From assembly GCF_040183065.1 (NCBI RefSeq), contig NC_091131.1, positions 13,654,800-13,718,799 on the forward strand: a stretch of 64,000 nucleotides of DNA, read 5' to 3'. Below, in pieces: positions 10,554 through 22,980 of this stretch. The stretch is from Periplaneta americana. Taxonomy: Eukaryota; Arthropoda; Insecta; Blattodea; Blattidae. Within the stretch, counting starts at the first letter, position 1, and each line of letters opens with the position of its first letter. The notes under the pieces were generated by a model. That model did not search any database and was not told where the DNA came from. It saw only the letters and a list, made by a program, of their open reading frames with translations. Position numbers and translations under genes: made by a program.

Positions 10554-11858
10554 CAGTGGTGTGCAAATTAATCCGAACAACGTAATTACTTATGCAAAAA
10601 CATTCAAACGGGATAAAGAAAGGATCTAAGACATACCTCAGTAATCTATGTGGCCTCCCTTGTTCCTAATAACAGCTCTGAGACGATTTCGCATGGATTC
10701 CACTAATTTCCCACAAATATTCTTCATTTCTTCATCGCGAAACCATACATCAATGAGGGCAGAAATCATCTTCTCCTTTGTAGAACAATCCATTTTTTGC
10801 ATTCTTCTTTTGTAAATTGACCACAAGTTCTCAATGGGGTTGATGTCGGGTGAGTTGCCTGGCCAGGGGAGTACCTGAATATTCTTCTTGTTGAAGAATT
10901 CTGTAGTTTTTCGAAACGTATGGCATGGTGCCAGGTCTTGTTGGAACACACCTCTGCCATCCGGAAATGATTTTTACAGCTGGGGTACGATTTTGGTTTC
11001 CAATAAGTGAATATATTTGTCAGAATTCATCATTCCCTTGATAGGTATTAATGCTTCAGGCCCTTCATGTAAAATAACCCCAAAACATTGGGTGCCTGTT
11101 GGAGATGAGCTGCTGTTACTTTTTCGGATCCTTTCCGTACGTAAGAAACACGGTGGCCGTGGACCTCGAAATGAGACTCATCGGAAAAAAGTACATTCTT
11201 CCAGTCATTCACTGTCCAGTGTTGATGTAATTTTGCCCACATTAAGCGTTTTTTGCACATGACAGGGGTTAGCATTTGCTTCTTAATAGGCTTACGAGCC
11301 CTTCGTCCAGCTTCCAAAAGCCTACGCCGCACTGTTGTGACGTGAATACTCGCGGGTTAAGTCGACAGCAGTTAGTCTAGGATTTAATTTACTTTTCCTG
11401 ACAATTAAACGATCATCTGCAGGTGAAGTCTTCCTTTTCCGGCCACAGTTTCCTTTTTTCTGGTGTGTGATGGATCCAGTCTCCCTGTATCGTTTTATGA
11501 TCGAATTAACAGTAGCCAAACCGATGTGACATTCTGCAGCAATTTGGCTCTGTGTCATAGAAGAATGCTCTGCTAATGTTATAATTTTAGGCCGTTTTCG
11601 TGGAGTTGTATCCATTTGTGAAGACGACAGAATGTACACAGGATTGCAGTATTAAGTCTTCAACACAACTGAAATGCTTATAAGTACAAAACGACAGCCA
11701 AAATGTCACATATTATAAAAAAAATAATAACGACAGACCTTCAACAATGGAATTACACGTACTACAGATGCCAATTAAAGCGGTATGAGCAGCTGTGAGG
11801 CCAACAATGACAGAAAATGTAAAAATATGTCGTGTTCGGTTTAATTTGCACGCTACTG
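10554..11858 (-). mobile_element. Tc1-like transposon, broken transposase
   Basis: TA lies on both sides (10552-10553 and 11859-11860), with inverted ends CAGTGGTGTGCAAATTAATC and CAGTAGCGTGCAAATTAAAC. The minus strand encodes a DD34E-type transposase in pieces. The N-terminal paired-like domain is at about 11322-11613 (RKRPKIITLAEHSSMTQSQI). The centre (KKRLMWAKLHQHW, VLFSDESHFEVHG) is at 11048-11330. The C-terminal part with the second aspartate, FQQDLAPCHT, and the final DE block, WPGNSPDINPIENLW, is at 10638-10949. At least two frameshifts separate the blocks. It sits in the last intron of IR gene 1. Confidence 0.93.
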
Positions 11859-11860
11859 TA

Positions 11861-12762
11861 CTACTTTTATTATTCGTCAGTCTTTCTCTCACGTTTATTT
11901 AAATTAGACGTCTCAATAGGGCCTTCTCGGAGCACTTCCTCCTCTCTGTCTCTTTTTTTAATGGAAGAGTGGAATAAGATGCGGAAGCAGTTCGTGTATC
12001 TCCGGATGACGTCATTGACCGCGACGTTTGAATAGAATCTGCAACCGCTATGATGACGTCTCCATCTCCGAGGAAAGAATGTCCTTATTATTGCAAATGT
12101 ATGAAGATATAAAAGATTTCATAGGGAAAGTGAAATTGTGGGAGTCGCAAGTTTCAGTGGGTAACTGTTACCACTTTATTAACTTAAAAAATTGTTACCT
12201 GATTTGAATCAAGACCAGTGTAACAAATATAATGAAGTATTGAAAGACTTGAGAAAATAATTTGAGACCAGATTTAAGATTTGAATAGTTCTAATTTAAA
12301 ATAATTATTTGTGAATTTCTAAGATGTTTTGGTTATTGTTAATTATTGAAAACATTACGAAATATATTATTTAACTATTATTGTAATTAATATATTAATA
12401 TCGACTTATCGTAGGAATACGTACCTCAACAACAAACAAGTTTAATTGTAATTTTATTATTATTATTATTTAATCGAATTTTATTTTATTAAACATAGTA
12501 TAAACTTAAAACAGAGTTACCAAAAACCAGTTACTAGAAATGAAGTATTGTTGTTGTTTGGTCAACTGTCCGAAGACAGGTCTGAACCTCACAAATGATA
12601 CAAACAAGGCACCACTTATGAGGCAACTAGACCGGAGATAATGGGGTAGGGTGGCCAGTTCCTTGTGCTTAAATAATTACGTAACATGTATGGTTCCTCA
12701 TGCTTCAGATGTCTTCTTTTTACTCACTAATATATAATTAGAAAATAAATTTATTATTATTA

Positions 12763-12800
<38 letters not shown>

Positions 12801-13132
12801 GGAAACTACTTAATAAATTTTATTCCTTCAGAAAACAACCGTCTATTGTGACAGCACAACTCAAAAGTGCAGCTTTGTGGAATTTCTCTCGCGACAGTTG
12901 CAACTTAGCTCGCTCATGCGTGTGACATTAATCAGCGATCGGCTATCTTCGGGTACTGCGCTTATCTCTTCAGCTGACTACGCTATCTACACTTGCTCTC
13001 TGTGACAACTTTTATGCGTTGGCCTTGAGACGCCTGACTTAAATAATCAGGCTGTATAGATAAATGTATAGAATGTATGGATTGTAGGAGTCCCAGAGTT
13101 TAACTTCAAATCACTCACTTTGAATATTCCAG
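11861..13132. other. Last intron of IR gene 1, non-TE part
   Basis: AT-rich intron DNA with (TTA)n at about 12757-12798 and a shorter (ATT)n near 12455-12470. No exon-like frame is seen. It ends with the acceptor ATATTCCAG before 13133. Confidence 0.5.
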
Positions 13133-13370
13133 GTTTAAGTGGTTGCGAGAGAACGGAATACTGGACCGAGAAGACAAGTACTGGATAACCCAGTTCCCCA
13201 AGTGTCAAGGCAACGCTGAGAGCTTCACCAGTGTTCGAATCCAGGACTTCTACCCGGCCTTGCTCGTCCTGGTGTACGGCGCTGCTCTCGCTGTGGGAGT
13301 TCTGGTTCTCGAGAATCTGTACTCAAGGTTGAAATCTATGAAGATTGATAAACTCAAGACCATGCGGTAA
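13133..13370 (+). CDS. IR gene 1 terminal exon: M4 and C-terminus
   Basis: The exon is 238 bp, with acceptor AATATTCCAG. The first base completes a serine codon. It encodes FKWLRENGILDREDKYWI, a cysteine-containing loop, then the M4 helix (FYPALLVLVYGAALAVGVLV) and a short basic cytoplasmic tail ending KLKTMR. The stop is TAA at 13368-13370. AATAAA at 13602-13607 is a plausible poly(A) signal. Confidence 0.92.
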
Positions 13371-13980
13371 CAATCTACGCCTAATCCGTAGTTTTGCTTC
13401 TAATTGTTAATTATTCTTATTAGATTTTACCTTCGTGTGAAATTCTTATCGTCCACATAAGCCGTGATTGTCAAACTAATTTTTATCGCTTTTGTAGTCA
13501 CCACTTGTGAAGAAAATTACATTCATGTTCACGTGTTTTAGGGTAAATTACGAAAATTCGTAACGGAAATTTTGTCCCGATTGTCTAAAAAAATTGGTGC
13601 CAATAAATATTTGTACCATGTTTATTCCGATCCGGTCAAGTTGCCCTTGACAAGTAGCACCATAATTCATTAGTACCAGCAGCAGTCTGTTGACCGTAAT
13701 GTAATTCAAGGAATTATGGAATCTTATGTTTACTATATCGAGTAGATTTTTATTAAGAAAAGTTTAGAATTACTGAGTTTTGTTCATATGGCTTAACAAC
13801 TTCATGCGTTCCAACAGCTACGTGTATACGAGCAGAATATTCACCCCTCCTTTCACATCTTCATTCTGTTTTCCTCTCACGTGTTCTGTGTTTGATATAT
13901 AAACACTTTTTGTGTATTAGTTTCGGTTTCCCTTTTCGGTAGTTGTGATCTTCGGACGATCAATTCCTTGAAAATGGAAT
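13371..13980 (+). other. Presumed 3' UTR and flank of IR gene 1
   Basis: No coding frame. The candidate poly(A) signal AATAAA is at 13602-13607. The transcript end cannot be fixed without RNA data. Confidence 0.4.
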
Positions 13981-14029
13981 TAAAAATCTTACAGTTTTCG
14001 TAAGTTATTATTTTTTTAATTAAACCAGA

Positions 14030-14935
14030 AATGATCAACCGTCTTCTAGCAACAGAAGTGCATTATTTTAACATTTAGAAAATGAGCAACCGTCTTCTAG
14101 GAACAAAAGTGCATTATTTTAGCATTTAGAAAATGAGCAACCGTCTTCTAGCAACAAAAGTGCATTATTTTAGCATTTAAGAAATGAGCAACCTTCTTCT
14201 AGCAACAGAAGTGCAATATCTTACATTTAAAAAGCGAGCGATCGTTTTCTATCAAGATAAATGCATTGTTTTAACATTTAAGAAACGAAGAACCGTCTCT
14301 TAGCAACAGAAGTGCATTGTTTTAGCATTTTAAAAATGAGCAACCGTTTTCTAGCAACAGAAGTGCAATATCTTACATTTAAAAAGCGAGCGATCGTTTT
14401 CTATCAAGATAAATGTATTATTTTAACTATCTTACATTTAAAAAGCGAGCGATCGTTTTCTAGCAAGATAAATGCATTACTTTGACATTTAAGAAATGAA
14501 GAACCGTCTCTTAGCAACAGAAGTGCATTGTTTTAGCATTTAAAAATGAGCAACCGTTTTCTAGCAACAGAAGTGCAATATCTTACATTTAAAAAGCGAG
14601 CGATCGTTTTCTAGCAAGATAAATGCATTACTTTAACATTTAAGAAATGAAGAACCGTCTCTTAGCAACAGAAGTGCATTGTTTTAGCATTTAAAATGAG
14701 TAACTGTCTTCTAGCAAAAGAAATGCATTATTTTAGGATTTAAAAAATAAGCAAGCGTCTCTTAGCAATAGAAATGTATTATTTCAACATTAAAAAAATG
14801 AGCAACCGTTATAAGCAACAGAACTGCATTATTTAATATTTATAAAATGAATAACCGTATCTTAGCAACAGAAATTTTTTATTATCTATTTTAACATTTA
14901 AAAAATGAGCAACCGTCTTTTAGTAGCAGATGTGC
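14030..14935. repeat. Minisatellite, 51-bp unit
   Basis: About 17 copies of a unit of roughly 51 bp (spacing measured at 14036, 14087 and 14138). The core is GAGCAACCGTCTTCTAGCAA followed by CAGAAGTGCATTATTTTA. A second variant (GCGAGCGATCGTTTTCTA) alternates with it between 14220 and 14640, giving a higher-order pattern. Confidence 0.9.
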
Positions 14936-14939
14936 GCCG

Positions 14940-16143
14940 CTCATGAATTACTTTTCACAATGTATACAAAATTACCAGTTTTTAGAAATAAGGTGAAGTG
15001 ACACGAATGTTGCTATCCGTGACTGATCATTTGACAGCTGCACGACATGTTCACTGAAGCATGGATAATGTATATTATAAACATTGACTTTGGAGTGCTC
15101 AAGCAGGTCATAAGGCAGCTTAAACTGTTGCAAAATATTTAATAGTATAATTCTTTGAACTTAGAATTTATTTATAAATGCCAAACCAAGTAACAGCTGT
15201 CATTTCAACTTGAACACAGCATTCTAGAATAACGTTTTTGTTTGTTTGTTTTTTTACATACTTAGGAACATTTTCCCAAATATATTGTGGGAGTTTTATT
15301 ATATTTTCAACCTCAGTTTTGAAAAAAACTAATATCAATTTTGGAAAAAACTAATTTCAATTTCGGAAAAGCAAACCTTAGTTTTGGAGATGGTTAATTC
15401 ATGTTGAGAAAAAATATAACTTATTTCGGAAAAGATAACATCAATTTCGGAAAATCTAAATTCAATAGGCCTATCGAAAATGATACTGAGCACAGAGAAG
15501 AATGAAGTCACATTATGAGTTTAAGATTTTGTCATTTTCTAACAACATATACACATTTATATAATTTTATCATATAATGTAAAAAAAATTGTTCTCCAAA
15601 TTCTCTCAAGAGAACAGAAATATTGTAGCTATAAAGTCATTCAATGAAAAACGTTTATTAATAATATTCGTATATATGACAACAAAAATTGTTGCTATCA
15701 TCACGATTTAATTTTTGTTAATTTTGTGTAACTATAATTTAATACAATAATATTAAAAATAAAAATTAAATAAATAATGTTTAATAATATTAAAGCTTTC
15801 TGAAATTAGATTTACCTTCGAAATTGAATTTCCAATTTTGAAATTAGCTTTACATCTTCCGAACTTTATATTACTATTTCCGAAACTTCAATAATTACTT
15901 ATTGGGACGATCGTGCTCTTTTTCCTACTTACCATTGTTGCTTACATGCTTCGTAAGTTGAAAATACCGCACGTAGGTAAAGAACAAAACAAAAGAAATC
16001 ACAGTGCTGTTATAACTATTTACCGCACTATAGCGGAGTCTTCATTTAGAAAAATATACATTTTCTTATCTTCTTTTAGACTTTTCCGATATTAACTTTG
16101 CGCAACCGATCCGCTATTCTTATTCAATCTCTTCATCCACTAA
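14940..16143. other. Intergenic AT-rich DNA with short degenerate repeats
   Basis: Between 15305 and 15475 a degenerate unit like CAATTTCGGAAAA recurs several times. Inverted versions (TTTCCGAA, TTCGAAATTG) appear at 15800-15885. This could be the two ends of an old non-autonomous element, but no clear boundary or duplication was found. Confidence 0.35.
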
Positions 16144-17266
16144 ATCCTCTACCAAAAAATTCAAAATTTAAAATTTAGCGATAAATATAGACTAATAATA
16201 CACAGTGAAAATTGTTTAGATCCCAAAAGTTGTAAATGTCCACCTTTGAAAGAAGCCACGTATGTCAAATATCTGGGTATCATTATTGATCAGAATTTAA
16301 AATGGCCTCATCACATTACTTATCTTTGTAAGAGGCTTCGTAAAACAATTTATAAATTCGTTAATCTTCGCTGCTACTTACCTATTAGAGTTTTACGAAA
16401 TGTTTATTTGGCCATTATTCAGTCTATCATTCAATATGGTATAATTGTTTGGGGTGGAAGTACAAAAATTAATCTTAGTCCGTTAAATTTACTACAAAAA
16501 CGAATAATTAAAATTTGTTTGAAGAAACGTTTCGATTATCCAACTAAATTAATTTATTCTGAATTTAATGTATTTAATATTGAACAAATTTATAAGTATA
16601 CGCTGTTAAAATTTTATCATAAAAATCGTAATAAGTTTGTATTACAGACACACAATTATGACACAAGACGAAATATTAATTCAACATTAGTAGAACCTAA
16701 ATGTCTCACATCTGCTGGTCTAAAGCATAGCATAAATTTTGGCCCTCGGTTGTACAATGCTTTAACTAAATTACACCCAGAACTTCTAACATGTAACCCA
16801 CTAACATATAACAAGAAAATTAGAAACGTGTTAATATCTTAAATTTTATTAAATAAATTTATAGCCTATGTGTATGAATTAATCAACCTATATTATATTT
16901 GTATTCTATAATTTTGAAATATGTGTTAATCCTACTTTTCACGTGCGATATTATTCTTCTCTAGTGTTAATATTATATTATATACTTAATTCCATTGCCG
17001 CTGTAATTATATTTTAGTTCCTATTTTATTTTACTTATTTATTTATATTATTATTATTATTATTTTTATTTTAATATTATATCTGAACTGCGACCGAGCA
17101 CTAGCGCTGCTCATTCGGTCTCAAATTTTGTTAATACTACTGTATCTTCTTTTTATATTGCTTGTATTATTTTATTTGTATTTCTCTTTGTTTGTTTTTG
17201 TAATTATATTTCTTTATTCTGTATATTTGAATTTAAATAAATTGAAATTGAAATTGAAATTTCTTT
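16144..17266 (+). mobile_element. LINE-A copy: reverse transcriptase C-terminus plus 3' UTR
   Basis: An open frame runs from 16144 to the TAA at 16840-16842. It carries the end of an RT (VKYLGIIIDQNLKW, LRNVYLAIIQSIIQYGIIVW, LQKRIIKICLK) and a C-terminal block (FGPRLYNALTKLHPE). This is a typical CR1/jockey-like arrangement after the catalytic motifs. The 3' UTR contains a hairpin (17092-17120) and ends in a repeated AAATTG tail. The copy is 5'-truncated. Two further copies lie at 4043-5221 (+) and 60545-61221 (-). Confidence 0.9.
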
Positions 17267-17267
17267 T

Positions 17268-18706
17268 GCAATAATTATTAAATGATTATAAAACTTATAA
17301 GTAAACTCAATATATTGATCTGATAAAGAGAAATTTAATTACCACAAACAACAATGACTGTTTACACACTGTCTTGGCAACGACGTTCAAACTTTCTTAT
17401 AGGAGAAATCAGAAGTAAAAACAAATTTATTTAAATGACGTTGTACAAAAAATAAGTGCGTAACAGAATCTCGGAAGCTGAATGAAGTCAAAATGTTTTC
17501 TCAGTTCTGTTATATTGCACTTACTACACTTGTATCACAATACACTATAATCGAAACTGTATACACATCTTCCAAACATAATTGAACATTTTCGCAAATT
17601 GAGATTGAAGTGGTATAGTTTTTTAATGAAATAGTGAAACACATGACAACAGAGTAGCTGATTATTTTCAATGGAGTTCAACTAAATTAGTACATTACGC
17701 AACGAGCCTATAATGGTAGTAATTAAGACGTGAGTATGTTTGTTTATGAAACGAGCGCAAGCGAGTTTCATAATTTTCATACGAGCGTCTTAATTACCAT
17801 TAGGCCTATAGGCAAGTTTCATACGACTTTTTATGCTCGACCATATTTCTAACTTGAAATTATTCGTAAGTATTCATGTTATGGTTATCTAAGTGAATAG
17901 CGGAATTGACCTTCTAAATTGTGAGATGTGCGCAGACGCGAAAGTAATGATTTTTTCCGAGGAACGAATGTCATTGATCTTGATATAATCTAGAGAATAA
18001 CATGAACATTAATCTTGATATAACCTGGAAATTGATTTAGAATTGAAAAACGAGATGACAAATTGAATTTATTTGAATAATATTTACAATTAACGCTAAT
18101 TATTATAGTAACAGAACATAACCTCCGTGACGTTTCGCTAATTGTCTTTCAATTGCATATCCGAGAATTATCGATACTTGCGGTTTTATAATAGTACAAT
18201 GGTGATTTCTCATTGGCTGAACAACTGAACTATAATGAATAGGTGTACTTTAATGAGGTGCATTAAAGGGCTACTACCAGGTGTATAATTACTACATTTG
18301 GGCATGGTAGAGCATAAAGATATTTTTGCACTATCACGTTTTTTGTAGTATTTACAGCTACTGTTGTTAGGCCTTGAAAGTTAGAATTCACACACAGAAA
18401 CTTGTTGCTAGGGAAACCATTCTTCATAACATAAAACTATACTGAAATAGATCCATTACAGTGCATTGTTTGTTACTTAGTTACCATTACAGTAGGCCTA
18501 TAGTTGTGCGAAGATGCTGAAATAATATTTCTCTAAATTTTAAATCCAAATATATTGTATTTGCAAATTTAAAAATATAATCGTGCAAAATATATTGTCC
18601 AATACACGTTTGTGAAGTGCATTACAAAATGTTGGAAATTAAAAAAGTAGCTCTGCTCGCTTTTCATACTTTTCCTCGATTTTGTAAAAAGCATTTTCCA
18701 ACCTTA
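17268..18706. other. Intergenic DNA with palindromic segment
   Basis: A palindrome of about 90 bp at 17712-17802 pairs AATGGTAGTAATTAAGACG with CGTCTTAATTACCATT. Inverted motifs TTTATGCTCGACCATA (17831) and TATGGTAGAGCATAAA-like (18304-18321) may bound an old non-autonomous element. No coding sequence was recognised. Confidence 0.4.
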
Positions 18707-18708
18707 TA

Positions 18709-20016
18709 CGAGGGCTATTCATAAAGTAACTTCCGTTTATTTTTTTCAAACCTGTGAATGACGTTACAGGGTTGAGTTACAATACGTTTGAAAGTATACA
18801 CTCTAATTTATTTATCCACATAGTTTCCAGTCACATTGAGATACTTGTCGTAGCGTTTGACGAGCTTTGAAATTCCGCAATCGTAGAATTCGGCCGCCTG
18901 CGACTGAAGCCAACCTACGACGCTGGTTTTCCACTCTTCGTTACCGTCATAGCGCTTCGAGCGAAGCCACGTGCATGAAGAGATGGTAATCGCTAGGCGC
19001 CAAATCTGGGCTATAGGGAGGATGATCCAATACTTCCTAGTTGAACTCTTGCAGTTTGGTCGCAGTACAATGCGCTGTATGCGGCCGGGTGTTGTCATGC
19101 AGGAAAATCACCCCAGAGCTCAACATGCCACGACGTTTGTTTTGAATGGCCCTTTTCAAGTATGTTAGTGTGTTACAGTGACGCTCAGCGTTAATTGTGG
19201 CATTCCTTTCCGAGAACTCCACTAGCAAAATTCCTTTTCTGTTCCAGAAGACAGTCGCCATGAGTTTCTTCATGGAAAGTATTTGACGACACTTTGTGGG
19301 TTTTTTCGGGGAGTGAGTATGGCCCCACTGCATTGATTGAAGCTTTATTTCTACATTCACATACTGTCATAATCTGATCGAGAAAAGCATCACCTTCTCT
19401 TTCGTAACACTCAAGAATGGACAGTGCTGCTCCCATCCTCTGAGTCTTTTGTTCCTCAGAAAGGAGTTTAGGCGCCCATCTGGCAGAAAGTTTTCGGTAG
19501 CCCAAATCTTCGGTAATCACTTTGTACAGAAGAGTACGACTAATCTGTGGAAAATCCTCACTAAGCTCCGACATGGTGAACCTGCGGTTTGCTCTAACCC
19601 TTTCGTCAACCAAACGAATCAGATCTGCATTCACGATTCTCGGTCGACCACTTCTCTCTTCATCATGGACATTGGTTCGCCCATTTTTTGAACATACGGC
19701 ACCATTGTCTTACACCACCTTCACTCATTACGTGTGGCCCATAAACGTCACAAAGCTGGCGATGGATTTCAATAGCTTTACAGTTTATGCCCATAAGAAA
19801 TCTTAATACAGAAGGTACCTCACACCTGGCGGGACTTGCGATTGCACCACACATTTTGACAGTACGTGGCTCAGGGAGGAACAAAGACACGACCTTGACT
19901 CTACCGCTGCTCGACGCGTACTGCTTCAAGGTACACTCCACCGCAAGAGCGGTGCCCCTGTCTCTGTTGTTATGCGGAAGTTATGAAAACGAAAGTTACT
20001 TTATGAATAGCTCTCG
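18709..20016 (-). mobile_element. mariner element, frameshifted transposase
   Basis: TA lies on both sides (18707-18708 and 20017-20018), with inverted ends CGAGGGCTATTCATAAAGTA and CGAGAGCTATTCATAAAGTA. On the minus strand the N-terminus begins near 19860 (INCKAIEIHRQLCDVYG). The next block, 19191-19634, has RRFTMSELSEDFPQISRTLL and GYRKLSARWAPKLL. After a frameshift the catalytic part follows with HDNTRPHTA (about 19050-19100), and the remainder of the C-terminus continues to about 18808. Several frameshifts make it inactive. At 1308 bp it is full length. Confidence 0.93.
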
Positions 20017-20178
20017 TATCATAATACACTTTTTCCGTTTCGATCAGACTACTAAACGGAAGTTGTCACGTTTGTTTCACATGAAAAAATGAAATATAAC
20101 GCTGGGTGGAATTTGTTAGGAAGAATTGTTAGTGCATTGTTTCATTATGATGTTCATTAACTTAAATGTTATTATTAT

Positions 20179-21471
20179 TAGGGAACGGAATTTGGAGCAA
20201 TAAAAGGTAGTATTGGCATCTACACAGCCATTTGTTTACAACCCTTTATACCAAGTCCTCCCCTCCAGGACATACTCGCAGATCTCTGCACGTCAACAGC
20301 AGGTGAACGGGACAGTTGTCGCATAAGAACTTCAACATGCAGGTTTGCAGTTCAGAGTAGTGAAATGCAGATACAATGCCGAAAGTGAAACCAACTAACA
20401 ATACAAAATTGAAAGACTATATTTGTAAAAGCTCCAGATCGAGTATCAAAATTCAGGAAACAATTCCCTAAATTGTCGCTTCCCCCATGTCCAGTTCGTA
20501 AGAGCTGGGAGTCTTGGTTAGAAGCTTGCAATTATTACGCACGTCACCTCCAATCTGTGAAGAAAGTGGTCCAGTCTTTCGATCCCGATGACGCGGCTGC
20601 GATTCAAATACGCCAGGAACTGCTAAGTGATAGAACAATCGAAAAAGAAGTCATGGATATTAAGTCAAATTTGTTATATTTACCGGATGCCATTATTCGA
20701 TTAGAAAAGTCAGGAGTAGAACTAGTTGAGCAAATAAATATTATGAGGACTATTGTAAATAAACTGAGTGCAGTAGAAGGTGAAGTAGGAAAACGTGTTG
20801 GTGAAAAAATGAACAGAGTTTTGATTAAAAATGATGGGTACAGTATTCTTAGTCGGATTTCAGATGTACTAACAAGGACGTGTCCCAATGACGTCATTCA
20901 ACATGTGAATTTAATTGACGATCTCCAATTGTCTCTGCAGATGTAGAGCGGAGTTTTTTCATGTTGAAAAATGTCCTTCCTTGCAACAGAGCAAAGTTGT
21001 ATTTTGAAAATTTGAAAATGATATTTACAGTTTACTATAACAAGGCACAGCAGGAATAATTGTTTCATCAACAAAACATAGCATTAAATGAAAATGCCAT
21101 TTCCTTTGGTTCTACATATTCAGAGGCGAGATCCATACAGAAGACAACTGTCTATCAGCCATCAATATTTCCACGCGAGGACGCAGAGATTGATATTAAT
21201 TATGTATATTTGTATGTTGTTTATTGGTGTCTTGTGCGTTGCCAAGGAAAACACATGTAGTTCAAAGTGAAATGCAGATTATGTATGTAGGCCACTATAT
21301 GTCATTACACTATAACATTTGTTTATTCTGAAATACGCTTACAGCATGTTGCGTGTAAGTTTGTATGAAGTGGACTGTACTCGTCCATGCAGCTCGCTTG
21401 ACAGCCACTGAGCTACGAATATCTATACTGCGTTTCACCATTCGTTATAATACTCCAAATCCCTTTCCCTC
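20179..21471 (+). mobile_element. Degenerate hAT element related to the intact one at 32662
   Basis: Inverted ends AGGGAACGGAATTTGGAG and AGGGAAAGGGATTTGGAG are flanked by ATTATTAT/GTTATTAT (7 of 8). The N-terminus MPKVKPTNNTKLKDYI starts at 20376. A large internal deletion follows, then the frame 20473-20946 (SWESWLEACNYYARHLQSV), aligned by eye with [16 protein letters not shown] of the intact hAT. The hAT C-terminal dimerisation motif ADVERSFFMLKNVL lies after a frameshift near 20940. It is inactive. Confidence 0.82.
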
Positions 21472-21479
21472 GTTATTAT

Positions 21480-21715
21480 GCTACATTGTGGAATTCACCA
21501 ATAAAGACTATAATTATATGTAATAATTAACCTTTCTGTATACCATCCTTAACGATAAAATGTTTTTCTCTGTATAATCCCATCTATTTATTCTCTTCTC
21601 TGTCTTACTTATTTTCGTCCTTACCTTCCCCGTTCTCTCCTTTCATAATCTCAATCGTCATAACATTATCATTGTAATCAGTGATCACTTTATATTACTT
21701 TTCATACTTACAAAT
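21480..21715. other. Spacer between hAT and LINE-C
   Basis: AT- and TC-rich non-coding DNA, with nothing recognised. Confidence 0.3.
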
Positions 21716-22255
21716 GGCTTTTAAGGAACCCGGACTTTCATTGCCGCCCTCACATAGGCCCGCCATCGGTCCCTATCCTGTGCAAGATTAATCCAGTCTC
21801 TACCATCTTATCCCACCTCCCTCAAATCCATTTTAATATTATCCTCCCATCTACGTCTCGGCCTCCCCAAAGGTCTTTTTCTTTCCGGTCTCCCAACTAA
21901 CACTCTATATGCTTTTATGGATTCGCCCATACGTGCTACATGCCCTGCCCATCTCAAACATCTGGATTTAATTGTTCGCGTAGGCTTCCGCGGCTGGTGA
22001 ACATGGTGTGTGGATAAGCTTCAGGGCTTCTACCGCGTTGTCTTGGTGTTATTGGCTGACGTTTCGACACCCCCCCCCTTCATCCGGACATCGGGCACGG
22101 TATCAAGGTCACTCTTTCGGACCTTATGAGGGCCAGTATTTAATATGAATACTCCCCTTCATACAGACCTCAACCGGATTGGACCACGTAGGACCAATCA
22201 GATGCCAGAAGGAGAACCTACGACCTATCACAGCAAGTACTCCCCCCATCGAGAC

Positions 22256-22298
<43 letters not shown>

Positions 22299-22980
22299 AA
22301 CCGGCAGACTATTTCCTTATCCAACAACTGCTCTGAAGATGGCCACAACACAGCGGTCGAAACGCCAGCCAATAACACCAAGACAACGCAATAGAAGCCC
22401 TGAAGCTTATCCACACACCATCTGGATTTAATGTTCCTAATTATGTCAGGTGAAGAATACAATGCGTGCAGTTCTGTGTTGTGTAACTTTCTCCATTCTC
22501 CTGTAACTTCATCCCGCTTAGCCCCAAATATTTTCCTAAGAACCTTATTCTCAAACATCCTAAACCTTTGCTCCTCTCTCAAAGTGAGAGTCGAAGTTTC
22601 ACAACCATGCAGAACAACCGGTAATATAACTGTTTTGTAAATTCTAACTTTCAGATTTTTTGACAGCAGACTAGATGATAAAAGCTTCTCAAACGAATAA
22701 TAACAGACATTTCCTATATGTATTCTGCGTTTAATTTCCTCCCGAATGTAATTTATATTAGTTATTGTTGCTCCAAGTTATTTGAATTTTTCCATCTATT
22801 CAAAGGATAAATTTCCAATTTTTATATTTCTATTTCGTAAAATATTTTGGTCACGAGACATAATCATATACTTCGTCTTTCCGAGATTTACTTCCAAACC
22901 TGTTTCTTTACACCCTTCAAGGTAAATTCCCGTGTTTTCCCTAATCGTTTGTGAATTTTCTCATAACATAATTTGCATAT
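21716..22980 (-). mobile_element. LINE-C copy interrupted by a 446-bp insert
   Basis: The minus strand carries the same RT C-terminal region as the copy at 7794 (EEQRFRMFENKVLRKIFG, GEWRKLHNTELHALYSS) and non-coding or decayed RT upstream to about 22980. The insert at 21973-22418 splits the C-terminal part and is flanked by a perfect 14-bp duplication. Several substitutions show the copy is old. Confidence 0.88.
21973..22418. mobile_element. 446-bp insert with inverted ends, possibly Penelope-like
   Basis: CATCTGGATTTAAT is duplicated on both sides (21959-21972 and 22419-22432). About 65 bp near each end are inverted copies (GTGTGGATAAGCTTCAGGGC left, GCCCTGAAGCTTATCCACAC right). A (TA)n run lies at 22260-22296. 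Near the right end, CTGAAGA, a weak GGCC/GGTC stem and GAAAC resemble the hammerhead core that Penelope-like elements carry. I assign it only tentatively. Confidence 0.6.

Noticed and set aside
14030..14935. CRISPR array
   Set aside because: Unit and 'spacers' are both repeated with drift; this is a eukaryotic minisatellite.
20473..20946. Host gene of 157 codons
   Set aside because: Homologous to the hAT transposase at 33136 and bounded by hAT ends; a decayed transposon.
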